From Acidovorax delafieldii (GTDB lineage Bacteria; Pseudomonadota; Gammaproteobacteria; Burkholderiales; Burkholderiaceae_C): 64,000 nt of DNA. Each line of letters starts with the position of its first letter. Within the stretch, counting starts at the first letter, position 1. The notes beneath the pieces are model-generated. The model did no database searches. It was given only the letters and a program-made list of their open reading frames with translations, and was not told the origin of the DNA. The position numbers were made by a program, and so were the translations under genes. The DNA is taken from assembly GCF_007993815.1 (NCBI RefSeq), contig NZ_VJWE01000016.1, positions 248,001 to 312,000 on the forward strand. The letters run 5' to 3'. Of this stretch, positions 42,621-52,378 are shown piece after piece.

Positions 42621-44663
42621 TCAGCGCTGCGCAGAAGCTGCGAAGGGCTGGCGCTCCTGCCACCAGGCCAAAACCTTTTCGACGGCTTGTTCAATCGTCA
42701 AATCGGAGTTGTCCAGGACCAGAGCGTCTTGCGCGGGCTTCAAGGGTGCAACGCTACGGGAACTGTCCCGGGCGTCGCGCGCCTCCAAATCTGCGCGAAG
42801 GTCTTCGATACTAGCCGAAAAACCCTTAGAAATCAACTGCTTATAACGGCGTTCTGCGCGGCAGGCGGCGCTGGCAGTGAGATACACCTTCAAGGGGGCC
42901 TCGGGGAAGATCACGGTGCCCATGTCGCGGCCATCGGCCACCAGCCCCGGCAGGCGCTGGAAGCTGTGTTGCAGGTCCACCAGCGCCGTGCGCACGGCAG
43001 GCAGAGCGGACACACGGGACGCGTTCATACCGGCTTCTTCGGTGCGGATGGCCTCGGTCACGTCGTCGCTGCCCAGCCACACCTTGCCGCCCTCAAACCG
43101 CACCGGCAGAGTTTGGGCCAGGGTGGCGATACGAGCTTCGTGGTCCGCATCGATGGCGAAACCCGCCCGCAGCGCGGCGAGGGCGGTGATGCGGTACATC
43201 GCGCCGGAATCCAAAAAGCGATAGCCCAGCCGTTGCGCCACCGCCGCCGCCACCGTGCCCTTGCCCGAGGCTGTCGGGCCGTCAATACAGATCACCGGGA
43301 TGTGAGAGGTTTCGACCTGGGCGACCGAGAACAGCGCCTCGAAATAGTCCGGGAACGTCTTGGCTACGCACTTGGGGTCTTCGATGCGCACCGGCAGACG
43401 CGCCGGATTGAAGGCGGCCAGCGAGAAGCACATGGCCACGCGGTGGTCGTCGTAGGTGTGGATGCTGGCGGCTTTCCAGTCAGCGGACTGGGCGGGAGGC
43501 GTCACGCGGATGTAGTCCGCACCTTCCTCCACCGTGGCGCCGAGCTTGCGCAGCTCGGTGGCCATGGCGGCGATGCGGTCGGTTTCCTTCACGCGCCAGC
43601 TGGCGATGTTGGTCAGCGTGGTCGTGCCCTCGGCATACAGGGCCATCACGGCCAGCGTCATGGCCGCATCAGGGATGTGGTTGCAGTCCAGGTCAATGGC
43701 CTTGAGGGGCCAGGCGCCGCGTTCGATCTGCAGCCAGTTGGGGCCCCCGGTGATCACCGCGCCCATGGCCCGGGCCGCTTCGACAAAGCGAATATCGCCC
43801 TGGATCGAGTCGAGGCCCACGCCTTGTATCTTGATGCCGGATTTGGTATCTTTTTGGCCAGTAGCGCTAGTCGCTATTGCTCCAAGCGCTATGAAATAGC
43901 TAGCGGATGAGGCGTCTGCCTCCACATGAATACTGCCGGGCGACTGGTAGCGGCTACCCGCCGCGATGGTGAAGCGCTGCCAGTTCTGGTGCTCGACCAC
44001 GATGCCAAACCGCGCCAGCAACTGCAGCGTGATGGCGATGTAGGGTTTGGAGATCAGCTCGCCCACCACCTCGATCACGATGGCCTGCGTGCCAGCCGCC
44101 AGCGGCAGTGCCATGAGCAGGGCTGTGAGGAACTGGCTGGACACATCGCCGCGCACGCGGATGGGCGCGGCCAGCGCCAGCGCAGGCACACCCTGGCCGT
44201 GGGCGATCTTGAGCGGTGGGTAGCCGTCGTTGCCCAGGTAGTCGATCTGGCAGCCTAGCTGGCGCAGGGCATCAATCAGGTCGCCAATCGGGCGCTCGTG
44301 CATGCGCGGCACGCCCGACAGTTCGAACTCGCCGCCAAGCAGTGCCAGCGCTGCCGTGAGTGGGCGCATGGCCGTGCCCGCATTGCCCAGGAACAGCTTG
44401 GCGGGAGACTGGGGCAGGCGGCCACCCAGGCCGGTGATGCGCACCGTGCTGCCCGCTTTATCCACTGTGCACCCGATCTGGCGCAGAGCGTCCAGCATCA
44501 CGCGCGTGTCGTCGGACGCCAGCAGGTCGTGCACGGTGGTGGTGCCGTTGCTCAGCGCGGCCAGCAGCAGCACCCGGTTAGAGATGCTCTTGGAGCCCGG
44601 CAGGTGGACTTCGCCTGCAGCGGCTTGCAGAGGGGGCAGATCAAGGAATGCGGTGCTGTACAT
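42621..44663 (-). CDS. aroA-cmk: bifunctional EPSP synthase / cytidylate kinase
   Basis: Fusion of 680 residues. The AroA part (about 1-445) makes 5-enolpyruvylshikimate 3-phosphate; motifs are [17 protein letters not shown] (20-36), [10 protein letters not shown] (about 94) and [10 protein letters not shown]. The Cmk part (about 455-680) starts [19 protein letters not shown] (P-loop) and phosphorylates CMP/dCMP. In most bacteria these are separate adjacent genes; the fused form is known in Comamonadaceae. Between SYF and the next conserved GVG the AroA part has about nine more residues than E. coli, encoded partly by a dispersed repeat (43856-43907) with unusual codons (ATA, GGA, AAA). No stop interrupts it. 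Confidence 0.95.
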   Translation of the reverse strand: MYSTAFLDLPPLQAAAGEVHLPGSKSISNRVLLLAALSNGTTTVHDLLASDDTRVMLDALRQIGCTVDKAGSTVRITGLGGRLPQSPAKLFLGNAGTAMRPLTAALALLGGEFELSGVPRMHERPIGDLIDALRQLGCQIDYLGNDGYPPLKIAHGQGVPALALAAPIRVRGDVSSQFLTALLMALPLAAGTQAIVIEVVGELISKPYIAITLQLLARFGIVVEHQNWQRFTIAAGSRYQSPGSIHVEADASSASYFIALGAIATSATGQKDTKSGIKIQGVGLDSIQGDIRFVEAARAMGAVITGGPNWLQIERGAWPLKAIDLDCNHIPDAAMTLAVMALYAEGTTTLTNIASWRVKETDRIAAMATELRKLGATVEEGADYIRVTPPAQSADWKAASIHTYDDHRVAMCFSLAAFNPARLPVRIEDPKCVAKTFPDYFEALFSVAQVETSHIPVICIDGPTASGKGTVAAAVAQRLGYRFLDSGAMYRITALAALRAGFAIDADHEARIATLAQTLPVRFEGGKVWLGSDDVTEAIRTEEAGMNASRVSALPAVRTALVDLQHSFQRLPGLVADGRDMGTVIFPEAPLKVYLTASAACRAERRYKQLISKGFSASIEDLRADLEARDARDSSRSVAPLKPAQDALVLDNSDLTIEQAVEKVLAWWQERQPFAASAQR
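43856..43907 (+). repeat. dispersed two-hairpin repeat, copy R7, inside aroA
   Basis: GTAGCGCTAGTCGCTATTGC, then AAGCGCTATGAAATAGCTAG. It has the family order GCGCTAGT ... GCGCT ... ATAGCTA, but lies in the aroA-cmk coding region and is read in frame on the other strand. The encoded segment [13 protein letters not shown] (43836-43874) has no equivalent in E. coli AroA. Confidence 0.7.
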
Positions 44664-44693
44664 CGATCGATATCTTTCAGCCGGGGCCTCAAA

Positions 44694-44791
44694 AACTGGC
44701 GCGTCCCAGGCGAGGGCACCCGTGGAGCTGGCTTTGCCAGGCCACCGGGTGCGTCCCCCTTGGGGGAAGGCGCCGCAGGCGGCTCAGGGGG
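44694..44791 (-). repeat. C-rich post-stop repeat, copy C
   Basis: Read leftward it starts CCCCCTGAGCCGCC, touching the tyrA stop codon, has GGGGGACGCACCC in the middle, and ends GCGCCAGTT. At 98 bp it is shorter than A and B. It lies between tyrA and aroA-cmk inside the operon. Confidence 0.8.
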
Positions 44792-45664
44792 TTACTTTCT
44801 CTTCGCGCCCATGCGCCAATGCGCACGGGTTTCGCTGGCCAGGGTCAGCATGTCTTCAAGCGCCTGGGCATTGCCTTTTTCCATGGCCTGCTCGATGTTG
44901 CGCAGGGCCTGCTGGAACAGCTTGGACTGGGCAATCAGCTCGTCCCGGTTGGACAGCAGGATGTCGCGCCACACCTTGGGGTCGCTGGCGGCAATGCGGG
45001 TGAAGTCGCGGAACCCGGGGCCTGCGAGGGACAGAAAGTCGTCACCGTGCGTCTGGCCCGTGATGCTGTTCATCATGGCAAACGCGAGCAAATGGGGCAG
45101 GTGGCTGACGGCGGCAAAGGCCGCGTCGTGCGACTCCGGCGACATGCTGGTCACGCGGCAGCCCAGCGCAGTCCAGATCTTTTCGGCGTCCTGCAGCTGG
45201 GCCGTCAGGGTGCGCTCGGTGGGGGTCAGGATCACCTGGCGCCCGCTGTAGAGGTCGGCCTCGGCGTGTTCCACGCCCGACACCTCGCGCCCCGTGATGG
45301 GGTGTGCGGGCACGAAGGAGCCCACCTGGTCCCGCAGCGAACGCTGTGCGGCCTGCACCACATCGGACTTGGTCGATCCCACGTCCATGATGAGCATCTG
45401 GGGGGTGACAAGGTGCTTGATGGCCTTGAGGGTGGCCTCGGTGGCTGCCACGGGGACTGCCACCAGCACAATGTCTGCGCCCGCCACGGCCAGTAGCGCG
45501 GAAGGCGCCTCGACGTCGATCACGCCCAGCTGGCGGGCGCGGTCGGTGGTGGAGGGCGACTTGCTGTAGCCCACCACGCGTTTGACCAACCCGGCCTTCT
45601 TCATGGCCAGGGAGAATGAGCCTCCCATGAGCCCACAGCCGATCAGTCCCAATTGTTCAAACAT
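44792..45664 (-). CDS. tyrA: prephenate dehydrogenase
   Basis: NAD-dependent dehydrogenase of 290 residues that converts prephenate to 4-hydroxyphenylpyruvate (tyrosine branch), or arogenate in some relatives. Rossmann motif LIGCGLMGGSFSLAMKKAG (8-26), then DVGSTKSDVV (about 95) and HPITGREVSGVEHA (about 120), with the catalytic His. It is monofunctional (no chorismate mutase domain) and lies 12 bases after pheA. Confidence 0.95.
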   Translation of the reverse strand: MFEQLGLIGCGLMGGSFSLAMKKAGLVKRVVGYSKSPSTTDRARQLGVIDVEAPSALLAVAGADIVLVAVPVAATEATLKAIKHLVTPQMLIMDVGSTKSDVVQAAQRSLRDQVGSFVPAHPITGREVSGVEHAEADLYSGRQVILTPTERTLTAQLQDAEKIWTALGCRVTSMSPESHDAAFAAVSHLPHLLAFAMMNSITGQTHGDDFLSLAGPGFRDFTRIAASDPKVWRDILLSNRDELIAQSKLFQQALRNIEQAMEKGNAQALEDMLTLASETRAHWRMGAKRK

Positions 45665-45676
45665 GGCGGCTGCTCC

Positions 45677-46774
45677 TCAGGATGACACGGGATAGGTGCC
45701 CAGGACCTTGTAGAACGCACACAGGCTGCGCAGTTCTTCCAGCGCCCGTGCCACGTGGGGCTGGGCGGGGTGGCCGTCGAGATCGATGTAGAAGTAGTAC
45801 TCCCACTGGCCCGTGCGGGCAGGGCGCGACTCAAAGCGCGTCATGGACACGCCGTGCGTCTTGAGTGGCACCAGCAGGTCGTGCACGGCGCCGGGGCGGT
45901 TGGGCACCGACACCACGAGGCTGGTGCAATCCTTGCCCGAAGGAGGCGGCGTCTGCAGCGTGTGGGGCAGGCAGATGATGGCGAAGCGGGTACGGTTGTA
46001 GGCGTCGTCCTGGATGGCGTGGGAGACGATGTGCAAGCCAAACTGGGTGGCCGCACGCTCGCTGGAGAGTGCTGCCCAGGCCGGGTTGGTGGTGGCCAGT
46101 CGCGCGCCTTCGGCATTGCTGGACACCGGGCGGCGCTCGGCATGCGGCAGGTGCTTGGACAACCACGCCTGGCACTGTGCGAGTGCTTGCGGATGGGCCA
46201 GCACCACTTCGATGCCATCGAGCGAGTTGCTGGTGCGCAGCAGGTTGTGGCGCACCAGCAGGCTGACCTCGCCCACCACATGCGTAGGGGTGTGCAGGAA
46301 CAGGTCCAGAGAGCGGGTGACCACGCCCTCGGTGGAGTTCTCTACGCCCACCACGCCATATTGGGCACTGCCCGCCGCCGTGGCGTGGAACACCTCGTCG
46401 AAGTTGGCGCAGTACATCAGGTCGGCGGCACCGCCGAAGAATTCAATCGCGGCCTGCTCGCAGAACGTGCCCTCGGGGCCCAGCACGGCCACACGCTGGG
46501 GTGATTCGAGGGCCAGGCAGGCAGACATGATCTCGCGCCAGATCGCCGCCACGTGCGCACCCTTGAGCGGGCCCGGGTTGGCGTTGGTGATCTTGTCGAT
46601 GACCTGCGCCACACGGTCGGGGCGGAAGAAGGGCGTGCCCTCACGTTTCTTGACTTCACCCACCTGTTCAGCCACCAGCGCCCTCTGGTTCAGCAGCGTG
46701 AGCAGTTGCTGGTCGATGCTGTCGATCTGCACGCGCAGGCTGGCGAGGTCGGGTGAGGCTTGCGGATTGTTCAT
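45677..46774 (-). CDS. pheA: chorismate mutase / prephenate dehydratase (P-protein)
   Basis: Bifunctional enzyme of 365 residues for the phenylalanine branch. An AroQ-type chorismate mutase occupies residues 10-95 (LRVQIDSIDQQLLTLLNQRALVAEQVGEVKK), prephenate dehydratase about 98-275 (VGVENSTEGVVTRSLDLF), and an ACT regulatory domain about 285-360 with the phenylalanine-binding ESRP motif (FESRPARTGQWEYYFYIDLDGH). The ACT domain implies feedback inhibition by phenylalanine. It is placed between serC and tyrA as in the gyrA-serC-pheA supraoperon of other proteobacteria. Confidence 0.96.
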   Translation of the reverse strand: MNNPQASPDLASLRVQIDSIDQQLLTLLNQRALVAEQVGEVKKREGTPFFRPDRVAQVIDKITNANPGPLKGAHVAAIWREIMSACLALESPQRVAVLGPEGTFCEQAAIEFFGGAADLMYCANFDEVFHATAAGSAQYGVVGVENSTEGVVTRSLDLFLHTPTHVVGEVSLLVRHNLLRTSNSLDGIEVVLAHPQALAQCQAWLSKHLPHAERRPVSSNAEGARLATTNPAWAALSSERAATQFGLHIVSHAIQDDAYNRTRFAIICLPHTLQTPPPSGKDCTSLVVSVPNRPGAVHDLLVPLKTHGVSMTRFESRPARTGQWEYYFYIDLDGHPAQPHVARALEELRSLCAFYKVLGTYPVSS

Positions 46775-46839
46775 GGACGGTGGGGTAGCGGTGCGTGCTC
46801 TGGGAGCCGTTTTCTGTTGCTGTCGTGTGGGGTGCGCGC

Positions 46840-47949
46840 TCAGGCGTGCTTTTGCTCAAATTCTCGCATGTAGTCCACCAGCGCCTGCACGCCCGCCAAT
46901 GGCATGGCGTTGTAGATGCTGGCGCGCATGCCTCCCACGGACTTGTGGCCTTTGAGCTGCAGCAGCCCGCGCTCCTTGGCACCGGCCAGGAAGGCGTCGT
47001 TACGGCTTTCGTCACGCAGGAAGAACGGGACGTTCATGCGCGAGCGGCAGTTGGCCGCCACCTTGTTGACGTACAGCTGCGATTGGTCGATGGCGTTGTA
47101 CAGCAGCGTGGCCTTGGCAATGTTGCGCTGCTCCATGGCGGCCACGCCAGTCAGGCTGCCTTCGGTCTGGCGCTTGAGCCACTGGAAGGTCAGCCCGGCG
47201 ACGTAGATGCCCCAGGTGGGCGGCGTGTTGTACATGGACTGGTTGTCGGCCACGATTTTGTAGTCGAAGGCGCTGGGGCAGGCGGGCAGGGCATGGCCCA
47301 GCAGGTCGTCGCGCACGATCACCAGCGTGAGGCCTGCGGGCCCCAGGTTCTTTTGCGCTCCGCCAAAGGCAAGACCCACGCGGCTCCAGTCCACGGGCCG
47401 CGAGGCCACGTGCGAGGAGAAATCGATCACCAGCGGCGCATCGCTGCCCAGCGCCTTGAGGTCGGGCAGCTGGTGGAACTCGGTACCGTGGATGGTTTCG
47501 TTGCTGCACAGGTGCAGGTAGCTCGCGCCCCGACTCACCGTCCACGAAGCTGGGTCCGGCACGGTGGTATAGCCCGTCTCTTCGCCCGTGGCGACGATGT
47601 TGACTTCGGACGCATATTTGCGTGCTTCCTTTTGCGACTTCTGGCTCCAGCTGCCGGTCACCACAAAATCGACCACGCCGGCACGCGACAGGTTGAGCGG
47701 AACGATGGCGTTTTCGGCCAAGCCACCACCTTGCATGAAGAGGATCTTGAAATGCGACGGCACGGCCAGCAGTTCGCGCAGGTCGGCTTCCGCCTTTTCG
47801 TAGATGGACAGAAACTCCTTGCCGCGGTGGCTCATTTCCATCACGCCCATGCCGCTGCCGTGCCAGTCCAGCATCTCGGCAGCGGCTTGTTGCAGGACTT
47901 CGGAGGGGATGGCGGCGGGGCCTGCGGAGAAGTTGTAAGGGCGTGTCAT
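46840..47949 (-). CDS. serC: phosphoserine aminotransferase
   Basis: PLP enzyme of 369 residues for serine and pyridoxine synthesis. It begins [19 protein letters not shown], the standard SerC start. [17 protein letters not shown] lies near residue 70. The PLP-binding Lys is in [18 protein letters not shown] (Lys200). Short [15 protein letters not shown] end ([12 protein letters not shown]). It is downstream of gyrA, separated by repeat R8, and shares the operon with the aromatic genes. Confidence 0.97.
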   Translation of the reverse strand: MTRPYNFSAGPAAIPSEVLQQAAAEMLDWHGSGMGVMEMSHRGKEFLSIYEKAEADLRELLAVPSHFKILFMQGGGLAENAIVPLNLSRAGVVDFVVTGSWSQKSQKEARKYASEVNIVATGEETGYTTVPDPASWTVSRGASYLHLCSNETIHGTEFHQLPDLKALGSDAPLVIDFSSHVASRPVDWSRVGLAFGGAQKNLGPAGLTLVIVRDDLLGHALPACPSAFDYKIVADNQSMYNTPPTWGIYVAGLTFQWLKRQTEGSLTGVAAMEQRNIAKATLLYNAIDQSQLYVNKVAANCRSRMNVPFFLRDESRNDAFLAGAKERGLLQLKGHKSVGGMRASIYNAMPLAGVQALVDYMREFEQKHA

Positions 47950-47957
47950 GTTAGGGG

Positions 47958-48014
47958 CTAAAAATGCATCAGGCGCTTATTCAATAAGCGCCTGATGCTT
48001 CGCTTTTGATAGCG
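47958..48014 (+). repeat. dispersed two-hairpin repeat, copy R8
   Basis: Arms GCATCAGGCGCTTA and TAAGCGCCTGATGC around a five-base loop, an almost perfect 14-base stem, followed by TTTTGATAGC. It is the strongest hairpin of the family and lies between the gyrA stop and the serC start, so it may end or pause gyrA transcripts. Confidence 0.82.
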
Positions 48015-48044
48015 TTGGCGGAGCGTCTTCACGCCCTGCAGTGG

Positions 48045-50708
48045 TCAGGCGTCGGGGGCTTCAGGTGCGGAGGAAGTGCCACTGTCCGGGCTTGCATCCC
48101 CATCAGCTTCTGCATCCGTCACATTGGCGTCGTTCTCAACGATGCGCTGCAAGCCACTGAGCTTGGAGCCTTCGTCCAGTGCGATCAACGTCACGCCCTG
48201 CGTGGCACGACCCAGTTCGCGGATCTCGCTCACGCGGGTGCGTACCAGCACGCCCTTGTCGGTGATCAGCATGATCTCGTCATCCGCGTGCACCAGCGTG
48301 GCGGCAACGACCTTGCCGTTGCGCTCGCTCTGCTGGATGGCGATCATGCCCTTGGTGCCACGGCCATGGCGGGTGTATTCAGTGATGCTGGTGCGCTTGC
48401 CATAGCCGTTTTCTGTAGCAGTCAACACACTCTGCGTTTCGTCTTCGGCGACCAGCATGGCGATCACGCTCTGACCGTCTTCCAGCATCATGCCGCGCAC
48501 GCCACGCGCCGCACGGCCCAGTGGGCGCACATCGTTTTCGTCGAAGCGCACGGCCTTGCCACCGTCGCTGAACAACATCACGTCATGCTTGCCATCGGTG
48601 AGGGCGGCACCGATCAGGTAGTCGCCGTCATCCAGGTTCACGGCAATGATGCCGCCCTTGCGCGGGTTGCTGAACTCGTCCAGTGCCGTCTTCTTCACGG
48701 TGCCCATGCTGGTGGCCATGAACACGTAGCGGTCCGCAGGGAAGCTGCGCATGTCGCCGGTGAGCGGCAGTACCACGTTGATCTTTTCGCCGTCCTGCAG
48801 CGGGAACATGTTGACGATGGGGCGTCCACGCGAGCCGCGCGAGCCTGCCGGCACTTCCCACACCTTGAGCCAATAGAGGCGGCCACGGTTGGAGAAGCAC
48901 AGGATGTAGTCGTGTGTGTTGGCGATGAAGAGCTGGTCGATCCAGTCGTCTTCCTTTGTCGCGGTCGCCTGCTTTCCGCGTCCGCCACGCTTTTGGGCAC
49001 GGTATTCGGACAGGGGCTGGCTCTTGATGTAGCCGGTGTGGGACAGCGTCACCACCATGTCGGTGGGTGTGATCAGGTCTTCGGTGGAGAGATCCTGTGC
49101 GCTGTATTCAACGATGGAGCGACGTGCGCCCAGCTTGTGCTGGCCGAACTCCTGCTTGATGGAGGTGAGTTCGTCGCCGATGATGACCGACACGCGCTCA
49201 GGCTTGGCCAGGATGTCCAGCAGATCCTCGATGACCGCCATGACTTCCTTGTACTCGGCGACGATCTTGTCCTGCTCCAGGCCCGTGAGGCGTTGCAGGC
49301 GCATCTGCAGGATTTCCTGGGCCTGCGTTTCCGACAACCGGTACAGGCCGTCCTGGCCCATGCCGAATTCCTTTTCCAGGCCGTCGGGGCGATAGTCGTC
49401 GGCGTTGATCACACCACCGTCAGCACGCGTGCGTGTGAGCATTTCGCGCACCAGCTTGCTGTCCCAGGGGCGGGCCATCAGCTCGGCCTTGGCCACAGGC
49501 GGCGTGGGCGCGTTGCGAATGATGGCGATGAAGTCGTCGATGTTGGCCAAGGCCACGGCCAAGCCTTCCAGCACATGGCCACGGTCGCGTGCCTTGCGCA
49601 GCTCGAACACCGTGCGGCGAGTCACCACTTCGCGGCGGTGCTGCAGAAAGACGCTGATCAGATCCTTCAGGTTGCACAGGCGGGGCTGGCCGTCAATCAG
49701 CGCCACCATGTTCATGCCGAACGTGTCCTGCAGCTGCGTCTGCTTGTACAGGTTGTTGAGCACCACCTCGGGCACTTCACCGCGCTTGAGTTCGATCACC
49801 AGGCGCATGCCGGATTTGTCCGACTCGTCCTGGATGTGGCTGATGCCTTCGATCTTCTTTTCGTGCACCAGCTCGGCCATACGCTCCTGCAGCGTCTTCT
49901 TGTTGACCTGGTAGGGCAGCTCGTCCACGATGATCGCCTGGCGCTGGCCGCGGTCGATGTCCTCAAAGTGGCACTTGGCACGCATCACCACCTTGCCGCG
50001 TCCGGTGCGGTAGCCATCCTTCACGCCGTTGATGCCGTAGATGATGCCGGCGGTGGGGAAGTCTGGGGCCGGGATGATTTCCATCAACTCATCGATGGTC
50101 GTCTCGGGATTGCGCAGCATGTGCAGACACGCATCGACCACTTCGTTGAGGTTATGTGGCGGAATGTTGGTGGCCATACCCACCGCAATACCTGCCGATC
50201 CATTCACCAGCAAGTTGGGCAGCTTGCTGGGCAATACCAGCGGTTCTTTCTCGCTGCCGTCGTAGTTGGGGCCGAAATCGACAGTTTCCTTGTCAATATC
50301 TCCCAGCATTTCATGGGCGATTTTGGCCAGGCGGATTTCGGTGTATCGCATGGCCGCAGCGTTGTCGCCGTCCACGGATCCGAAATTACCTTGTCCATCC
50401 ACCAGCATGTGGCGCAACGAGAAGTCCTGCGCCATCCGCACAATGGTGTCGTACACCGCAGAGTCCCCGTGCGGGTGGTATTTACCGATCACGTCGCCCA
50501 CGATACGAGCCGACTTTTTATAAGGCCGGTTCCAGTCGTTATTGAGCTCGTGCATGGCGAAAAGAACGCGACGGTGTACAGGCTTCAAGCCGTCACGCGC
50601 GTCGGGCAGTGCACGACCCACAATCACGCTCATCGCGTAATCGAGGTAACTGCGCCGCATCTCTTCTTCGAGGCTGATCGGCAGGGTTTCTTTGGCAAAC
50701 TGGGTCAT
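48045..50708 (-). CDS. gyrA: DNA gyrase subunit A
   Basis: Type II topoisomerase subunit of 887 residues. The active-site Tyr122 is in [11 protein letters not shown]. The quinolone region reads [11 protein letters not shown], with wild-type Ser83 and Asp87 at E. coli numbering, so no common quinolone resistance change is seen. The GyrA box reads QKRGGRG near residue 562, and six beta-propeller blades follow. The C-terminal tail is acidic ([13 protein letters not shown]). It is the first gene of the leftward supraoperon and diverges from the ompA-like gene. Confidence 0.97.
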   Translation of the reverse strand: MTQFAKETLPISLEEEMRRSYLDYAMSVIVGRALPDARDGLKPVHRRVLFAMHELNNDWNRPYKKSARIVGDVIGKYHPHGDSAVYDTIVRMAQDFSLRHMLVDGQGNFGSVDGDNAAAMRYTEIRLAKIAHEMLGDIDKETVDFGPNYDGSEKEPLVLPSKLPNLLVNGSAGIAVGMATNIPPHNLNEVVDACLHMLRNPETTIDELMEIIPAPDFPTAGIIYGINGVKDGYRTGRGKVVMRAKCHFEDIDRGQRQAIIVDELPYQVNKKTLQERMAELVHEKKIEGISHIQDESDKSGMRLVIELKRGEVPEVVLNNLYKQTQLQDTFGMNMVALIDGQPRLCNLKDLISVFLQHRREVVTRRTVFELRKARDRGHVLEGLAVALANIDDFIAIIRNAPTPPVAKAELMARPWDSKLVREMLTRTRADGGVINADDYRPDGLEKEFGMGQDGLYRLSETQAQEILQMRLQRLTGLEQDKIVAEYKEVMAVIEDLLDILAKPERVSVIIGDELTSIKQEFGQHKLGARRSIVEYSAQDLSTEDLITPTDMVVTLSHTGYIKSQPLSEYRAQKRGGRGKQATATKEDDWIDQLFIANTHDYILCFSNRGRLYWLKVWEVPAGSRGSRGRPIVNMFPLQDGEKINVVLPLTGDMRSFPADRYVFMATSMGTVKKTALDEFSNPRKGGIIAVNLDDGDYLIGAALTDGKHDVMLFSDGGKAVRFDENDVRPLGRAARGVRGMMLEDGQSVIAMLVAEDETQSVLTATENGYGKRTSITEYTRHGRGTKGMIAIQQSERNGKVVAATLVHADDEIMLITDKGVLVRTRVSEIRELGRATQGVTLIALDEGSKLSGLQRIVENDANVTDAEADGDASPDSGTSSAPEAPDA

Positions 50709-50931
50709 TGGGACGGCGGGGGCGGCAAAGGAGAGTCATTTTAGGCGTAAGACCGTGTAGCGACGGCGCAACATATCGAAGCAATTCAGGTTTTGTCCTA
50801 CGGGCCCCGACCAGCGCGCGCAGCTTTTGCCCTGTTACGTATGGCACAATCGTTTGAACGCTTAGGGTGGTGGTCACCCCAGGCGTCCTGATTCGCAGCG
50901 CGGCTGCGGCTTTTTCCCCAAGAGGAGAACC

Positions 50932-51576
50932 ATGAAGAAACTGAACAAAGTGGCGATGTTGTTTGCCTCTGCAGCGCTCGCAACCGCCGCTGGCGCACAA
51001 ACCGTTGACAACTGGCGCGATGCTTCTGGCCAACTGGTCTGGAAGAACGGTACCAACGAATACTGCTGGCGCGATGCCAACTGGACGCCTGCTACGGCAG
51101 CTCCTGGCTGCGACGGCGCAATCGCTGCTCCCGCTCCTGCCGCTGCACCAGCTCCTGCTGCTGCTCCAGCACCCGCTGCCGCCCCTGCACCCGCTCCCGC
51201 ACCAGCTCCTGCAGTCGCCACCAAGGTGACCTACGCTGCTGACGCCTTCTTCGACTTCGACAAGTCGGTGCTCAAGCCAGAAGGCAAGGCCAAGCTGGAC
51301 GACCTAGTTTCCAAGGTCAAGGGCATCAATCTGGAAGTGATCATTGCTGTGGGTCACACTGACTCCGTCGGCTCTGATGCTTACAACCAAAAGCTGTCGG
51401 TGCGTCGTTCTGAAGCCGTGAAGGCTTACTTGGTGTCCAAGGGCATCGAAAAGAACCGCGTGTACACCGAAGGCAAGGGCGAAAAGCAACCCGTGGCTGA
51501 CAACAAGACCGCCGAAGGCCGTGCGAAGAACCGTCGCGTGGAAATCGAAGTGGTTGGCACCCGCGCCGCTCAGTAA
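50932..51576 (+). CDS. OmpA family outer-membrane/peptidoglycan-binding protein
   Basis: Protein of 214 residues. Signal peptide MKKLNKVAMLFASAALATAAGA, then a short conserved region (VDNWRDASGQLVWKNGTNEYCWRDANW), an Ala/Pro repeat linker (about 63-97) and a C-terminal OmpA domain (about 100-210, with FFDFDKSVLKPEGKAKL, GHTDSVGSDAYN and the peptidoglycan-binding GRAKNRRVEIE). There is no N-terminal eight-stranded barrel, so it differs from E. coli OmpA and is the short Burkholderiales form. The start follows a GAGGAG ribosome binding site. The linker is encoded by an imperfect CCTGCTGCT-like DNA repeat and may vary in length between strains. Confidence 0.93.
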   Translation: MKKLNKVAMLFASAALATAAGAQTVDNWRDASGQLVWKNGTNEYCWRDANWTPATAAPGCDGAIAAPAPAAAPAPAAAPAPAAAPAPAPAPAPAVATKVTYAADAFFDFDKSVLKPEGKAKLDDLVSKVKGINLEVIIAVGHTDSVGSDAYNQKLSVRRSEAVKAYLVSKGIEKNRVYTEGKGEKQPVADNKTAEGRAKNRRVEIEVVGTRAAQ

Positions 51577-51592
51577 TCTTCGGATTGCTTCA

Positions 51593-51621
51593 CAAAAAAG
51601 CCCCGCTTGCGGGGCTTTTTT
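51593..51621. terminator. bidirectional terminator after the ompA-like gene
   Basis: Arms AAAAAAGCCCCGC and GCGGGGCTTTTTT (loop TT), with T runs on both strands. It lies 17 bases after the stop and could also stop leftward transcripts. Confidence 0.93.
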
Positions 51622-51666
51622 GCGTCTGGGGCTTTTCGCGCTCTCCCTTCATGGACAATCAGCGAC

Positions 51667-52377
51667 ATGATCGAAACCGTCAATGCAGATCCGGCCGAAC
51701 TGGCCAAGTTTTCCGAATTGGCCCACCGATGGTGGGACCCTGACAGTGAATTTCGTCCCTTGCACCAGATCAACCCGCTGCGGCTTGACTGGATTCATGG
51801 GCTGAGCGCCTTGACCGGCAAGCGTGTGCTAGATGTGGGCTGTGGCGGGGGCATTCTGGCCGACTCCATGGCGCGCAAGGGGGCAGATGTGCTGGGTATT
51901 GACCTGGCAACCAAGGCGTTGCGCGTGGCGCAGTTGCATGCTCTGGAGGCTGGAACCCAAAACGTGCAGTACCGTGAGATCAGCGCTGAAGCGATGGCCT
52001 TGGAGCAACCTGCTGGTTTTGATGTGGTGACCTGCATGGAAATGCTGGAGCATGTTCCGGATCCCGCCTCGGTGGTCCGCGCGTGCGCCACCTTGGTCAA
52101 ACCCGGGGGCTGGGTCTTCTTCTCCACCATCAATCGCAACGCCAAGGCGTTTATGCTGGCCATTGTGGGCGCGGAATACGTGCTTAACATGCTGCCGCGC
52201 GGCACCCACGAATACGCCAAGATGATCCGCCCCAGCGAGCTTGCAGGGCATTGCCGCAGTGCGGGCTTGGATGTTCTGCACACCAAGGGCCTGGAATACA
52301 ACCCCCTCACGCGTCGCTATTGGCTCAGCGCCAACACCAGCGTCAACTACCTGTTTGCCGCGCGTCGCCTGGACTGA
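51667..52377 (+). CDS. ubiG: ubiquinone biosynthesis O-methyltransferase
   Basis: SAM-dependent methyltransferase of 236 residues, catalysing both O-methylations of ubiquinone. [35 protein letters not shown] is the family N-terminus; the SAM motif is [16 protein letters not shown] (about 57-72). It ends [17 protein letters not shown]. The ATG at 51667 begins the conserved sequence; the frame is open further upstream into the terminator. It runs straight into gph, with the next ATG two bases after its stop. Confidence 0.96.
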   Translation: MIETVNADPAELAKFSELAHRWWDPDSEFRPLHQINPLRLDWIHGLSALTGKRVLDVGCGGGILADSMARKGADVLGIDLATKALRVAQLHALEAGTQNVQYREISAEAMALEQPAGFDVVTCMEMLEHVPDPASVVRACATLVKPGGWVFFSTINRNAKAFMLAIVGAEYVLNMLPRGTHEYAKMIRPSELAGHCRSAGLDVLHTKGLEYNPLTRRYWLSANTSVNYLFAARRLD

Positions 52378-52378
52378 T

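Noticed and set aside
48006..50744. A 912-residue open frame opposite gyrA
   Set aside because: Antisense shadow; gyrA on the other strand is full length with all motifs.
50709..50931. A sigma70 promoter for the ompA-like gene around TTGCCC and CACAAT
   Set aside because: The spacing is only about 12 bases, so the pair is not convincing.
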